From Irregularibacter muris (GTDB lineage: Bacteria > Bacillota > Clostridia > Eubacteriales > Garciellaceae): DNA of 64,000 nt. Below, one piece after another: positions 27,634-37,188 of the stretch (its first letter is position 1; each line of letters opens with the position of its first letter). Position numbers and translations under genes: made by a program. The stretch covers positions 62,001-126,000 of the forward strand of contig NZ_JANKAS010000002.1 in the NCBI RefSeq assembly GCF_024622505.1, in the 5' to 3' direction. Below the pieces are notes generated by a model. That model did no database searches. It saw nothing but the letters and a program-made list of their open reading frames with translations, and was not told where the DNA came from.

Positions 27634-27749
27634 AATAACTTCACACCCATATATCCATAGACTTGACTATTATTTCTTGGAAGGAATAGGAAAACAATAG
27701 ATCCCAGAGACATTTTTATAAAGAAACATCTCCTTCTTGTCGATAAAGA

Positions 27750-27778
27750 TTGACCAAGAGAAAAATATTATGTATAAT
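27750..27778 (+). promoter_or_regulatory. Promoter of the MATE gene leader
   Basis: TTGACC (27750-27755), a 17-base spacer and TATAAT (27773-27778). Transcription would start about 100 bases before the MATE gene and read through the attenuator hairpin. Confidence 0.75.
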
Positions 27779-27821
27779 CTACTGAGAAATAGAAGAATCA
27801 AAAATAATGTATGCTTTAATT

Positions 27822-27864
27822 TAAAAAGCAGATGGGCGGCTTACTACTACCCATTTGCTTTTTT
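27822..27864 (+). promoter_or_regulatory. Terminator-like attenuator in the MATE leader
   Basis: GCAGATGGG (27828-27836) pairs with CCCATTTGC (27850-27858), one G-U pair, followed by TTTTTT. It lies between the promoter and the MATE ribosome site, so it would stop most transcripts unless overridden. A six-codon ATG frame (27807-27824, MYALI) ends just before it but has no obvious ribosome site. It could alternatively be the terminator of rarA, with the promoter call then wrong. Confidence 0.6.
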
Positions 27865-27887
27865 CTATTGAAAAAAGGAGGATATGG

Positions 27888-29273
27888 ATGAAGAAGATAT
27901 TTACAGACAAAAAATTCTTTGCAATAATTCTCACCCTGCTCATACCCATTACCTTACAAAATTTAGTAACCTCTTCCCTAAATATGGTAGATAATCTAAT
28001 GATAGGTAGATTGGGAGAAGGTGCTATTGCAGCGGTGGGATTGGTCAACCAATATTTTTTCATATTTAACCTATGTGTACTAGGAATTAATGCAGGGGCA
28101 AGTATATTTATGTCCCAATTTTGGGGGAAAAAGGATATTTTAAACATTCGTAAGATGTTAGGGTTAGATTTGGTATTTAGTATGCTGATATCCTTTATAT
28201 TCTTTCTTTTAGCATTTTTATCTCCCCAATCCATTATAGGAATTTTCACAAAGGATAGTACGGTTACAAGCCTAGGAATACAATATATTCGCATTATTTC
28301 TATTACATTTTTATTAACCAGTATTACCCAGGCTTATTCTGCAGCTTTAAGATCTATAGGTATGGCAAGAGCCCCCATGTTTGGGAGTTTGATAGGATTA
28401 GCAATAAACGCTTCCTTAAACTGGGTATTTATTTTTGGCCATTTTGGATTTCCAGCTATGGGAGTAGCGGGGGCAGCTATTGCTACAAGTATAGCTAGAC
28501 TGGTAGAGATGATATTTGTTGTAGTTGCTGCATATAAATCCAATGATGTGATCCCTTGTAAGCTGAAAGAACTCATAGGATTTAATTTTGATTTTATAAA
28601 AATGTATTTTAAAACATCTTATTCAGTTATCATAAATGAATTGGTATGGTCTTTAGGATTGACAACCTATTCCATCATATATGCCAAAATAGGTATTCGT
28701 GAAGTAGCCAGTATGCAAATAGCAAATACCATAAATAATTTATTCATGATTTTATGTGTGGGTATAGCCTCGGCAGCAGCGATTATGGTGGGAAATAAAA
28801 TAGGAGCAGGGGAAGAAGAAGTGGCCATTGATTATGCTACAAAGCTGGGTGTTTTAGCTCCTATTACAGGCTTTTTCACCGGCATAGCCCTATGGATGGC
28901 ATCTCCCTACGTTGTCAGTTTATTCAAGATAAATCCTGATACAATAAATACTACCATTACAGTTCTTAGAATGATGGCAGTTTTTGCTCCCCTGAGATTT
29001 TTCAATGTTCTAGTAATTGTAGGGGTTTTAAGAGGGGGAGGAGATACCACTTATTCTATGTTAGTCCAATTGGGAACCATTTGGTGTTTTGCTATTCCCG
29101 TAGGGTATATTGCGGCAGTATATTTCAAATTGCCCTTGGAACAAGTATTCTTTATTATTTGCTTAGAGGAAGTTGCCAAAATCGGATTTGAAGCAAAACG
29201 CCTAAAATCTAAAAAATGGATTAAAAATGTAGTTATGGACTTGGATTGTCAATCCATGGGCATAACAGCATAA
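27888..29273 (+). CDS. MATE family efflux transporter
   Basis: A 461-residue multidrug and toxin extrusion transporter with about twelve hydrophobic helices. Family-typical stretches include LVTSSLNMVDNLMIGRLGEG and SQFWGKKDILNIRKM. Cation-driven drug export is the family role. ATG 27888 is 6 bases after GGAGG; an out-of-frame ATG at 27884 is not used. It is alone in its transcription unit, with a leader holding a terminator-like hairpin, and ends before a strong terminator. Confidence 0.92.
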   Translation: MKKIFTDKKFFAIILTLLIPITLQNLVTSSLNMVDNLMIGRLGEGAIAAVGLVNQYFFIFNLCVLGINAGASIFMSQFWGKKDILNIRKMLGLDLVFSMLISFIFFLLAFLSPQSIIGIFTKDSTVTSLGIQYIRIISITFLLTSITQAYSAALRSIGMARAPMFGSLIGLAINASLNWVFIFGHFGFPAMGVAGAAIATSIARLVEMIFVVVAAYKSNDVIPCKLKELIGFNFDFIKMYFKTSYSVIINELVWSLGLTTYSIIYAKIGIREVASMQIANTINNLFMILCVGIASAAAIMVGNKIGAGEEEVAIDYATKLGVLAPITGFFTGIALWMASPYVVSLFKINPDTINTTITVLRMMAVFAPLRFFNVLVIVGVLRGGGDTTYSMLVQLGTIWCFAIPVGYIAAVYFKLPLEQVFFIICLEEVAKIGFEAKRLKSKKWIKNVVMDLDCQSMGITA

Positions 29274-29300
29274 AAGTTCTATATTTGTGTTGTTTGACAA

Positions 29301-29342
29301 AATGAACATAGTAAGAATCATTCTTACTATGTTCATTTTATT
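29301..29342 (+). terminator. Strong terminator after the MATE gene
   Basis: A 17-bp perfect stem AATGAACATAGTAAGAA (29301-29317), loop TCA, mirror arm 29321-29337, then a T-rich tail. Confidence 0.9.
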
Positions 29343-29691
29343 TTTTACTGCTCAGTCTATGGTGAACACCTTATATAGTTTCCATCATAAAACAATCTTT
29401 GTCCCCTACAATTTAATTGGTAAATTCATAATTTTCTAAAGGATTTTATTTTCAATCTATGTTAAAGGGGCATTCCTTGGATATAAAAGGCCAACTCACT
29501 GATTCATGAGGAATACAGACGGGTATATATAAATACACCCTTGATTTAGAAAACTTGAGAATACCATTAAAATGCTTTCACCAATATCAAATCTCACTTG
29601 CCAAGAGAAATCTTATACAAAATACAAACGTTTAACATAAAAATGATGACAACAAGTGCATTTGTCTCAAATAACATAAGGGGGGAATGTT
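29343..29691. other. Intergenic leader of the GGDEF-EAL gene, no known RNA found
   Basis: About 350 bases of AT-rich non-coding DNA before the c-di-GMP gene. I looked for a c-di-GMP riboswitch and saw none of its conserved blocks. No strong promoter pair is evident. The ribosome site AAGGGGGG (29678-29685) ends the region. Confidence 0.5.
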
Positions 29692-31077
29692 ATGGGGAAT
29701 CGAGATAATCGCATAATCAAAAATATGTACTCAGATAGCAATGATATTTCAGAACAAATAAGAGAAAATTCGGTGAAGATAAAGCATTCCGTTTTTAGCG
29801 ATGCTTTGACAGGTTTATATAATAAAGAAATATTTATCGAGAGACTAAATTATGAATTGAGCAAAGAGATATACAGTGCAGAACATATTGCGGTCATATT
29901 TATCACTATAGATCATTTTAGTATGATTAACAATCAGTTTGGATATAAATTTGGAGACGCTCTATTGAAAAATATGGCTGGTAAATTGAATGAAGTATTC
30001 TTGGAATGTGATACTATCGCTAGGTATGGAGGAGATGAATTTATTATCCTCCTTCCCCACATAAAAGATAAAAGTGATATTGTTCCTATTGTAGAAAATG
30101 TATTAAAAAAGATTGGGAAATATTGTGTAAATATTGAGGATTGGGAAATTGATTTTACGGTAAGCATGGGAGTAGAAATAGAACAAAAACAAAAAGCAAT
30201 TCCAGATAAATTAATTAACAATGCCCATCTAGCAATGACTGAGGCAAAAAAAGACAAGAGGAGCAGCTATCGATTATTTAATACTATGATGAAAGAAAAG
30301 TTGAACCATACATATGTTTTTGAAAATGCTCTGTCTAAGGCATTGGTTTATAATCAATTCTTTTTACTCTATCAGCCTATATTCGAAGTAGAAACGGGAA
30401 AGTTATTCGGAGCAGAAGCCTTACTGAGATGGAGACACCCCGAATTGGGAATCCTCGCTCCCATAGAATTTTTACCGATCGCTGAGAAAAATGGTTTAAT
30501 TATAAATATTGGAGAATGGGTACTAAGGAGAGCATGTTCCTTTATTAATAAATTAAAAGAAATAGAGCACTCTTCTATAACTATTGCTGTTAATGTATCT
30601 GCAGTACAACTCGAAGAAGATGACTTTGTATATAAGATAAAAAAAATACTAAAAGAAACCAAAATAGACCCTAGCTGCTTAGAATTAGAAATCACTGAAA
30701 GTACAGCTATGCACAACATAAAAAATATAGCTCAAAAGCTTAAAGACTTAAAAGGCTTAGGCATTAAAATTGCCATTGACGATTTTGGGACAGGCTATTC
30801 TTCATTAAGTCAATTGCATAATTTAAAGATTGATAAATTAAAAATTGACCGTAGTTTTATTAAAAATATAAATCAGGATGCAACAAGTAAAAGTATCACT
30901 GCCGCAATTATGAATATCGCAAATACTTTTAACTTAGTCACCGTTGCAGAAGGCGTTGAAGAGCTGGAACAATTACATGTATTACAGGAATTAAAAATAA
31001 ATATGTTTCAAGGCTACCTATATGGTAAACCTCTTAAAGAGGATTATTTTATAAAATACATGGATAAGATTGGATGA
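29692..31077 (+). CDS. Cytosolic GGDEF-EAL protein (c-di-GMP turnover)
   Basis: A 461-residue protein with a GGDEF domain (about 40-185) and an EAL domain (about 205-455). The GGDEF signature is intact (ARYGGDEFIIL), but the inhibitory RxxD site just before it reads LECD, so no product inhibition is expected. The EAL domain has AEALLRWRHP, VNVSAVQL, LELEITES, DDFGTGYSS, KIDRSFI and AEGVEE, all residues expected for phosphodiesterase activity. There is no signal peptide, membrane span or sensory domain. Both activities seem possible; which dominates is not shown. Confidence 0.93.
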   Translation: MGNRDNRIIKNMYSDSNDISEQIRENSVKIKHSVFSDALTGLYNKEIFIERLNYELSKEIYSAEHIAVIFITIDHFSMINNQFGYKFGDALLKNMAGKLNEVFLECDTIARYGGDEFIILLPHIKDKSDIVPIVENVLKKIGKYCVNIEDWEIDFTVSMGVEIEQKQKAIPDKLINNAHLAMTEAKKDKRSSYRLFNTMMKEKLNHTYVFENALSKALVYNQFFLLYQPIFEVETGKLFGAEALLRWRHPELGILAPIEFLPIAEKNGLIINIGEWVLRRACSFINKLKEIEHSSITIAVNVSAVQLEEDDFVYKIKKILKETKIDPSCLELEITESTAMHNIKNIAQKLKDLKGLGIKIAIDDFGTGYSSLSQLHNLKIDKLKIDRSFIKNINQDATSKSITAAIMNIANTFNLVTVAEGVEELEQLHVLQELKINMFQGYLYGKPLKEDYFIKYMDKIG

Positions 31078-31266
31078 CATATAGAAGGAGAAGTTCTATT
31101 GCATATATTGAAGAGTATTCCTGCTATACAAAAAATATAAAGGGGGGATAGCCTATCACGATACAACAATCTGGGGATTCATAGGGAAGCTATGCAAAAG
31201 AGTTAATGATAGGTAGGGCTACAATATGGGGATGATGTATTAAAGCAGCTATTGCTGCTCTAATGA

Positions 31267-31311
31267 AATAGGAAAGTATGGTCTCTAACTAGCAAGACCA
31301 ACTTTTCTATT
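31267..31311. repeat. Dispersed palindromic element, copy 2
   Basis: AATAGGAAAGT arm and ACTTTTCTATT arm, with inner CTAGCAAGA shared with copy 1. It lies between convergent genes and could end transcription from both. Confidence 0.6.
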
Positions 31312-31332
31312 CCATAAAAAAGAAGAAAAGAT

Positions 31333-31680
31333 TTACTTCTCTTCTTCTTTCATTTCCCGTCTTAAAGCGAGTAAGGCCTCCATCATAGTGGGGAACCCTG
31401 CGCTGGGAGCTGTTAATAAAATTGCATGTTCAATTTCTTCCCGAGTACACCCTGCATCGGAAGCCTTCTTGATGTGGGTCACAACAGAATACTGATATTG
31501 ACAAACTGTAGAGATGGCCACCTTGATAAGCCATCTTGTTTTTTCATCTAGAGGTCCCCCTTTAGTATGTATGAGCTTGCCATACTCCTTATAAGCCTGA
31601 TAGATATCACTATGCTTGTCGTGAATATACTCTAGATTTCCCTCAATGATGTCTCGATTTTCAATATACCGATCCTTCAT
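31333..31680 (-). CDS. Carboxymuconolactone decarboxylase / AhpD-like protein
   Basis: A 115-residue CMD-family protein (GGPLDEKTRWLIKVAISTVCQYQYSVVTHIKKA). In AhpD the motif is CxxC-xxx-H; here it is C-Q-Y-Q-Y-S-V-V-T-H, so the second cysteine is missing and a disulfide reductase role is unlikely. Such proteins are common in anaerobes and usually of unknown function. The start MKDRY at 31680 follows AAAGGAGG; the upstream in-frame ATG at 31707 is less well placed. It points towards the GGDEF-EAL gene. Confidence 0.85.
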   Translation of the reverse strand: MKDRYIENRDIIEGNLEYIHDKHSDIYQAYKEYGKLIHTKGGPLDEKTRWLIKVAISTVCQYQYSVVTHIKKASDAGCTREEIEHAILLTAPSAGFPTMMEALLALRREMKEEEK

Positions 31681-31963
31681 AAAAAATACCTCCTTTATCA
31701 ATGTCACTAGTTATTATTATTGGTTAATTATTTTTGGATTATTCCATCAATGTAAAGTTAAATGGAAAACATTTTAGTAGGATAATTTTATTTTCTATTT
31801 CACCAATATCTTTTGATGGCAAAGGATAAAAAGAAGGAAAAAGCAGGAAAATGTAGAATAACTGAAAAGGTTGACTAAAAACTTTTGATAAATTTCTATC
31901 AGATATAAAGGTTACTCCAGAGAATATTTTGATGGAAGTTGAATGTAGAGGGGAGAGGACAAT

Positions 31964-34255
31964 ATGACAATAATGACTACTAAATCTACTACTAAACTGA
32001 ATAAATTAAGTAAGGGAGATCACGCTTGCTTTTTATACAATGATTTAAAGGAATATAGGAAATTTTCCGTGGATTTTATTATAGAAGGATTACTTAATAA
32101 TGAAATGGTTCACTGTACAATTGAAGAATATCCAAAGGAATTATTAATACAGGATTTAATAGATCAAAATATAGATATAGAATACTTTATAGATACAGGA
32201 CAACTGGTTATTTCCAGTATAAAAGACATATACTATGGAAATCAAGGGTTTCATCCTGATGACACGATAAAATATTGTATAAATAATTTTGATAAGGTAA
32301 AAACAAAAAAATTCCATGGTATTAGAGGCCTAGGGGAAATGCTTTTTGCCCTTGATGGAAGACAAGAAAGTATTGATAAGCTCATTGAGTATGAAATAAA
32401 TTATGGATTACAAGTAATGCCTATTTATACCAACCACCAGTATTTGTGCATTTACAATAAAAATCTTTTTCCTTCTTCAGTGTTAAAAGAGATCATCAAA
32501 GCCCATGACGTAGTGATTGATGGTACAAGACTGACGAAACCTAACCCATATTTCAAAGATCCTCATAAACATTTAAAAGAGTATCAAAATGAAAAATCCC
32601 TGAAAAAATATTTTTATTTAGACAAAGTCAACAATATTTCTCCAATTTCTCATGAGGATGAGAAGGCTATAAAAGATTTTAACATTTTAAAACATATCCT
32701 TAGCGCAACAGGAGATGGTGTTTGGGAGTGGGACGTCTTATCTAATCAAATATATTTTAATCAATGCTTTTATGACATTACAGGATATAAGAAAAAAGAG
32801 ATTGAAGGGGATGCGCACAACATAAAAGAATTTATACATTCTGAGGACATAGCTGAATTTATAAAGAAAGTGAATAAATGCAAGAACAATGAAATTCAAC
32901 ATATTGAATATGAGATTCGAGTAGTGACAAAAGAAGGAGAAATTCTTTGGTTTATTGTAAAGGGGACGCCCATCACAAAGGATGAGAACGGACAAGTAGT
33001 GAAGATCGTGGGAATTTTTAATAATATCACAGAGAGTAAAAATACTAAGATTGAATTATCTACAGTATTAAGAGCTACGGCCGATGCCATTTTGGTCATA
33101 GATTCTAAGGAACAAGTCCTTCACTATAATGAAAAATTTTTAGCGATGTTTGAAATATCGGAAAGTCTACTGGAAAATAAGGAAGGTATATTGGTTACAG
33201 AATACATAAGGAATATGTTCGCTGACCCTACAATGATTATTGATATTAAGGAAAAAAACGTACAAAACAATAAGGAGATATTGGATATTATCCAGTTAAA
33301 GGATGGAAGAATCATTGAACGTTTTTATAAACCTTTTTATCTATATAGTAGGGAAAGATGTCATGCTTATGGTTTCAGGGATATCAGTGAACGCAAGAGG
33401 GCAGAGAAATTAGAACAAGAAATAATTTTAAAACAAAAGGAACTAAAGGAAGTAAGAAAATATGAACGGCTTAAGACAGAAATTTTTTCTACCATATCTC
33501 ATGAACTAAAAACACCACTAAATATTATTTTGGGTACAACCCAATTATTGAGCTATAAAAGAAAACAAGGAGAATTAAATGAGGAATCCCAGCAAGATAG
33601 ATATATACATATTATGAGACAAAATTGTTATAGACTGTTAAGATTAATAAATAATTTAATCGATATCAATAAGCTAGATTCTGGCTTTATGAAACTTGAG
33701 CTGAAAAATTATAACATAGTATCTATGATAGAGAATATCACCTTGTCTATAGTAGAATATGTGGAAAGCAAAAATATTACTTTAATATTTGACACAGATG
33801 TTGAAGAAAAGATTATGGCCTTTGATGGAGATAAAATAGAAAGGGTATTATTAAATTTACTATCGAATGCCGTTAAATTTACAGAAGAAAAGGGAGAAAT
33901 ATTTGTAAATATCTATGATAAAGGTGAGCATATTATCATCTCTGTAAAGGATACTGGGGTGGGCATTCCAGTGGAAATGCAAAAAAAAGTCTTTGAACGA
34001 TTTAGTCAGGTAGAATCTCCTTTTTCAAGGATTGCAGAAGGCAGTGGAATAGGGCTATCATTGGTAAAATCTATAGTGGAGCTTCACGGAGGAAATATTA
34101 TTCTAAAAAGTGAATATGGTAAGGGCAGTGAATTTATCATCAATCTACCGGTAACAAAGGTGAACAATGATAGGATTGTTAATAATAGAGACCCTATAAA
34201 GGGTGAGGAGAATATAGAAAGAATACATATTGAATTTTCAGATATCTATTCATAA
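31964..34255 (+). CDS. MEDS-PAS-PAS hybrid sensor histidine kinase
   Basis: A 763-residue cytosolic sensor kinase. Residues ~10-190 form a MEDS domain (GDHACFLYND, KKFHGIRGLGEMLFALDG), known from methanogen and methylotroph sensors. Two PAS domains follow (about 240-355, FDITGYKKKEIEGDAH; about 365-480). The HisKA box has H513 (STISHELKTPLNII), and HATPase boxes include LLNLLSNAVKFTEEKG and GSGIGLSLVK. No membrane span is seen. GGGAGAGG precedes ATG 31964. No receiver domain gene is adjacent within its own operon, since a terminator follows; its partner regulator is unknown. Confidence 0.9.
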   Translation: MTIMTTKSTTKLNKLSKGDHACFLYNDLKEYRKFSVDFIIEGLLNNEMVHCTIEEYPKELLIQDLIDQNIDIEYFIDTGQLVISSIKDIYYGNQGFHPDDTIKYCINNFDKVKTKKFHGIRGLGEMLFALDGRQESIDKLIEYEINYGLQVMPIYTNHQYLCIYNKNLFPSSVLKEIIKAHDVVIDGTRLTKPNPYFKDPHKHLKEYQNEKSLKKYFYLDKVNNISPISHEDEKAIKDFNILKHILSATGDGVWEWDVLSNQIYFNQCFYDITGYKKKEIEGDAHNIKEFIHSEDIAEFIKKVNKCKNNEIQHIEYEIRVVTKEGEILWFIVKGTPITKDENGQVVKIVGIFNNITESKNTKIELSTVLRATADAILVIDSKEQVLHYNEKFLAMFEISESLLENKEGILVTEYIRNMFADPTMIIDIKEKNVQNNKEILDIIQLKDGRIIERFYKPFYLYSRERCHAYGFRDISERKRAEKLEQEIILKQKELKEVRKYERLKTEIFSTISHELKTPLNIILGTTQLLSYKRKQGELNEESQQDRYIHIMRQNCYRLLRLINNLIDINKLDSGFMKLELKNYNIVSMIENITLSIVEYVESKNITLIFDTDVEEKIMAFDGDKIERVLLNLLSNAVKFTEEKGEIFVNIYDKGEHIIISVKDTGVGIPVEMQKKVFERFSQVESPFSRIAEGSGIGLSLVKSIVELHGGNIILKSEYGKGSEFIINLPVTKVNNDRIVNNRDPIKGEENIERIHIEFSDIYS

Positions 34256-34300
34256 GGTATGGGTACACTCTAGAAAATGAAATGAATATCTTGTATTATT

Positions 34301-34330
34301 GAGCTAGAAGATCATTTGTCTAGCTCATTT
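34301..34330 (+). terminator. Terminator of the MEDS kinase gene
   Basis: GAGCTAGA (34301-34308) pairs with TCTAGCTC (34319-34326), then ATTT. The same 8-bp stem ends the anti-sigma gene at 54053-54078. Confidence 0.65.
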
Positions 34331-34372
34331 GCATTTAAGGAATGTGCCGTATATTAAGAAACTTGTAAGAAT

Positions 34373-34408
34373 TTTATCAGATTGGTTGTAAGTTTACACG
34401 ACTATAAT
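34373..34408 (+). promoter_or_regulatory. Promoter region of the two-component pair with direct repeats
   Basis: TTGTAAG is repeated at 34373-34379 and 34386-34392 (13-base period) ahead of TATAAT 34403-34408; the -35 position is weak. Such repeats often bind an OmpR-type regulator, so autoregulation is plausible but unproven. Confidence 0.45.
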
Positions 34409-34441
34409 AGAATCAAAGGTGAAAGGAATGAAGGAGACGTT

Positions 34442-35143
34442 ATGGAAAAAGCAAAAATATTGGTGGTGGATGATGATAGAGAAATAGCAGGTGCTATAGA
34501 GAAGTTATTAACTCTTGAAGGGTATGAAGTAGTGAAAGCCTATAATGGGATGGAGGCTTTGGATGTTTTAGTATCCAATAATATTCAACTTATAATATTG
34601 GATGTGATGATGCCCAGGCTTGATGGACTTTCCACGACCATGAAAATTCGAGAGAGTAGGAATATTCCTATTATCATTTTATCTGCCAAGTCTGAGGATA
34701 GCGATAAAATATTGGGTCTTTCCATGGGGGCAGATGACTATGTGACAAAACCCTTTAATCCCCAAGAACTTCTCGCAAGAGTGAAAAGCCAGTTAAGGAG
34801 GTATATGCTTTTAGGGGATATGGGAAACATCAAGCAATCCTCTCAGATTTTAGTAGGAGGACTATGTCTAGATACCAATACCAAACAGTTTATAGTGGAT
34901 GGGGAAGCGGTTAGGCTAACACCCACTGAATTTAAGATTATGGAATTATTAATGACCAATGCTGGCGTGGTATTTTCTGCTGAACAAATCTATGAACGGG
35001 TTTGGAGAGAACCAGCCTACTCTGTGGAAAATACAGTGATGGTGCACATAAGACGTATCCGTGAAAAAATCGAAGTCATTCCTAAAGAACCTAAATATTT
35101 AAAGGTGGTGTGGGGTATTGGGTACAAAATTGAGAAACATTAG
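34442..35143 (+). CDS. OmpR/VanR-type response regulator
   Basis: A 233-residue response regulator. The receiver domain has D10-D12 and phosphoacceptor D54 (LIILDVMMPRLDG), K in VTKPF. The winged-helix DNA-binding domain (TPTEFKIMELLMTNAGVV) ends with the typical GIGYKIE. ATG 34442 with AAGGAG (34430-34435) is chosen over ATG 34382. It overlaps the kinase gene by 26 bases. The layout is VanR-like, but the inducing signal is unknown. Confidence 0.94.
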   Translation: MEKAKILVVDDDREIAGAIEKLLTLEGYEVVKAYNGMEALDVLVSNNIQLIILDVMMPRLDGLSTTMKIRESRNIPIIILSAKSEDSDKILGLSMGADDYVTKPFNPQELLARVKSQLRRYMLLGDMGNIKQSSQILVGGLCLDTNTKQFIVDGEAVRLTPTEFKIMELLMTNAGVVFSAEQIYERVWREPAYSVENTVMVHIRRIREKIEVIPKEPKYLKVVWGIGYKIEKH

Positions 35144-36956
35144 TACACATACAATAACAAAGATCATAGCATTTATTTTGACAATAGTTCTGGTTACAGC
35201 CATGGTATTACAAGGGCAATACATGCTTTATTTAGGATTGAACCCTGAATCACTTTTAATAAAAGAATATAAGGCCAGCGAGAGTTTCCATCGTCAAGTG
35301 GATATAGCCATATCTCAAACCATTAGCCGATTGGAAAATCCAGAGGGAATTCCTGAAGAAGTGGACTATTATTACTACATTACCGATGGTAAAGAAAAAG
35401 GCAAGGAAATAACTTATACCAATGCTCCAGAACAGAACAGAAATTTTTTTGAAAAACATGAAAATGCCTTTTACGCTCTTGAAAAGGGTGAGTGGAGTGT
35501 GGGCAAAGGCACTAGCCCACAAAACAATACTCGCTACTATTATCCCATAGATGTTCAATCTACTCTCTATATTGCCTTTCCTGATGAATTTATGAATGAA
35601 GGACAAAGGGCGTGGCAGAATGAAAGAGAGACATTAATGCCCTTAGGAATAGGCATCATATTCTGTTTTGCATTAGCACTGTTACTCATTATCTATTTAT
35701 TTGTAGTAACCGGCAGAAAGCCTCAAGACAAAGAATTATATTTAACTAGAGTGGATCATATCTACTCGGATATATTAATTGCAGCCCTTATCCCTGTAAG
35801 TTTCATATGGTTAGTTCTCATGGATCATATACAGTATTATAATTATATGTATCAAGGGCTTAATGCGCAGCAAATATATCTTATGATTGCAGTCGGGGCA
35901 TTGACGGCCGCTGTGTCTACAATTTATGGCGTGGTCCTGCTGTCTTTGGGAAGAAAAATTAAGGCCAAGAAACTAATCAAGAATAGTTTTCTTTATCAAC
36001 TGGGCTATGGAGTTTATGATTTTACCAGAAGCTTTTTTGATGGTAGAAAATTTGAGAAATATCCTCTGACAAAGTCTTTATTTTATAGGCAAGTGGTATT
36101 TATTGTAACTAGTGCAGCCTTGGTGTTTTTTACTTTTTTATTTGTACTTGCCGCCTATCCTTTGGCTATATTTCCACCTATTTTAGAAATAGCCATTATT
36201 TATTGGTATATTAAGGGAAATAATAAAACCTTTGAAGATATTAATAAAGGTTTTAATGAAAGCTTAGAGGAACAGATGAAGTCTGAGAGGATGAAGATCA
36301 ATTTAGTCACCAATGTTTCCCATGATCTAAAAACTCCCTTAACCTCTATTATCAGTTATGTAGATTTACTATCCAAGGAAGAGGATTTGTCCCAATCAGC
36401 AAGGGATTATGTAAAAATCTTATCTGAAAAGTCCAATAGATTAAAGCAAATTGTAGCCGATCTCTTTGATCTTGCCAAAAGTACCAGTGGAGATATCCAC
36501 CTTGATTTAGAAACCCTAGATATGAAGAAGCTAATAGAGCAAACCTTAGGGGATATGGAGGATGAAATAGAAAAATCAGGATTACAAATCAAAACCAAAC
36601 TTCCAGATAAAGCTGTAAATGTTGTATCCGATGGCAAAAAATTGTATAGAGTTTTTCAAAATGTCTTAGATAATGCATTGAAATATTCCCATAAAGGCAC
36701 CAGAGTCTATGTGGAACTGGAAGAAATAGCAGGAAAAGCCATAGCAACCATTAAAAATACAGCGGGATATGAGATGGACTTTACTCCAGAAGAAATTCTT
36801 CAAAGATTCAACCGGGGAGATAAATCTCGAAGTACTGAGGGTAGCGGATTAGGTCTATCCATAGCGGAAAGCTTCACCAATGTAAGCGGTGGGAACTTTG
36901 ATGTGCAAATAGATGGAGATCTATTCAAAGTAATACTCAGCTATTCCTTAGTCTAA
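35118..36956 (+). CDS. VanS-like sensor histidine kinase with several membrane spans
   Basis: A 612-residue membrane histidine kinase. Segment 1 is near residues 12-30. An extracellular region of ~145 residues is followed by hydrophobic segments near 180, 220, 255, 330 and 350. The H-box has H402 (VSHDLKTPLTSIISY), N-box VFQNVLDNALKYS and G2-box GSGLGLSIA. It starts at TTG 35118, overlapping the regulator by 26 bases; a TTG at 35130 in frame is an alternative. The four extra spans resemble the YxdK/BceS-plus kinases only loosely; no transporter is adjacent. Confidence 0.88.
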   Translation: MGTKLRNISTHTITKIIAFILTIVLVTAMVLQGQYMLYLGLNPESLLIKEYKASESFHRQVDIAISQTISRLENPEGIPEEVDYYYYITDGKEKGKEITYTNAPEQNRNFFEKHENAFYALEKGEWSVGKGTSPQNNTRYYYPIDVQSTLYIAFPDEFMNEGQRAWQNERETLMPLGIGIIFCFALALLLIIYLFVVTGRKPQDKELYLTRVDHIYSDILIAALIPVSFIWLVLMDHIQYYNYMYQGLNAQQIYLMIAVGALTAAVSTIYGVVLLSLGRKIKAKKLIKNSFLYQLGYGVYDFTRSFFDGRKFEKYPLTKSLFYRQVVFIVTSAALVFFTFLFVLAAYPLAIFPPILEIAIIYWYIKGNNKTFEDINKGFNESLEEQMKSERMKINLVTNVSHDLKTPLTSIISYVDLLSKEEDLSQSARDYVKILSEKSNRLKQIVADLFDLAKSTSGDIHLDLETLDMKKLIEQTLGDMEDEIEKSGLQIKTKLPDKAVNVVSDGKKLYRVFQNVLDNALKYSHKGTRVYVELEEIAGKAIATIKNTAGYEMDFTPEEILQRFNRGDKSRSTEGSGLGLSIAESFTNVSGGNFDVQIDGDLFKVILSYSLV

Positions 36957-37002
36957 TCACAAATCCTAGATGATAAACAAGGAGGTGGCAATTATCAATA
37001 AG

Positions 37003-37116
37003 ATGAAAAAATACAAAAGTATTGCAATGGGCTGTCTATTGATAGTCGCTCTCCTTGTATTTCTATATACCATTCATCTCAATTCCTACAATCAAGTGAT
37101 AATCGTTAACAGATAA
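37003..37116 (+). CDS. Tiny single-span membrane protein of 37 residues
   Basis: ATG 37003 opens a 37-residue frame with a basic head (MKKYKSIAMG), one hydrophobic helix (LLIVALLVFLYTIHL) and a short polar tail, ending TAA 37114-37116. GGAGGTGG (36981-36988) lies 14 bases upstream, so a rarer start (ATT 36991) could be used instead. It follows the kinase gene by 46 bases and precedes a strong terminator, suggesting it belongs to the two-component operon. It could modulate the kinase in the membrane; that is conjecture. Confidence 0.5.
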   Translation: MKKYKSIAMGCLLIVALLVFLYTIHLNSYNQVIIVNR

Positions 37117-37150
37117 TATATTATGGAAACCTTAATGGTTTATTCTAGTC

Positions 37151-37188
37151 ATAAAAAACTATCAATGAAAATATTGATAGTTTTTTAT
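37151..37188 (+). terminator. Terminator of the two-component operon
   Basis: ATAAAAAACTATCAAT pairs with ATTGATAGTTTTTTAT over a six-base loop. Confidence 0.88.

Noticed and set aside
29343-29691. A c-di-GMP riboswitch in front of the GGDEF-EAL gene
   Set aside because: None of the conserved blocks of the GEMM-I or GEMM-II aptamers is present. The region is simply AT-rich.
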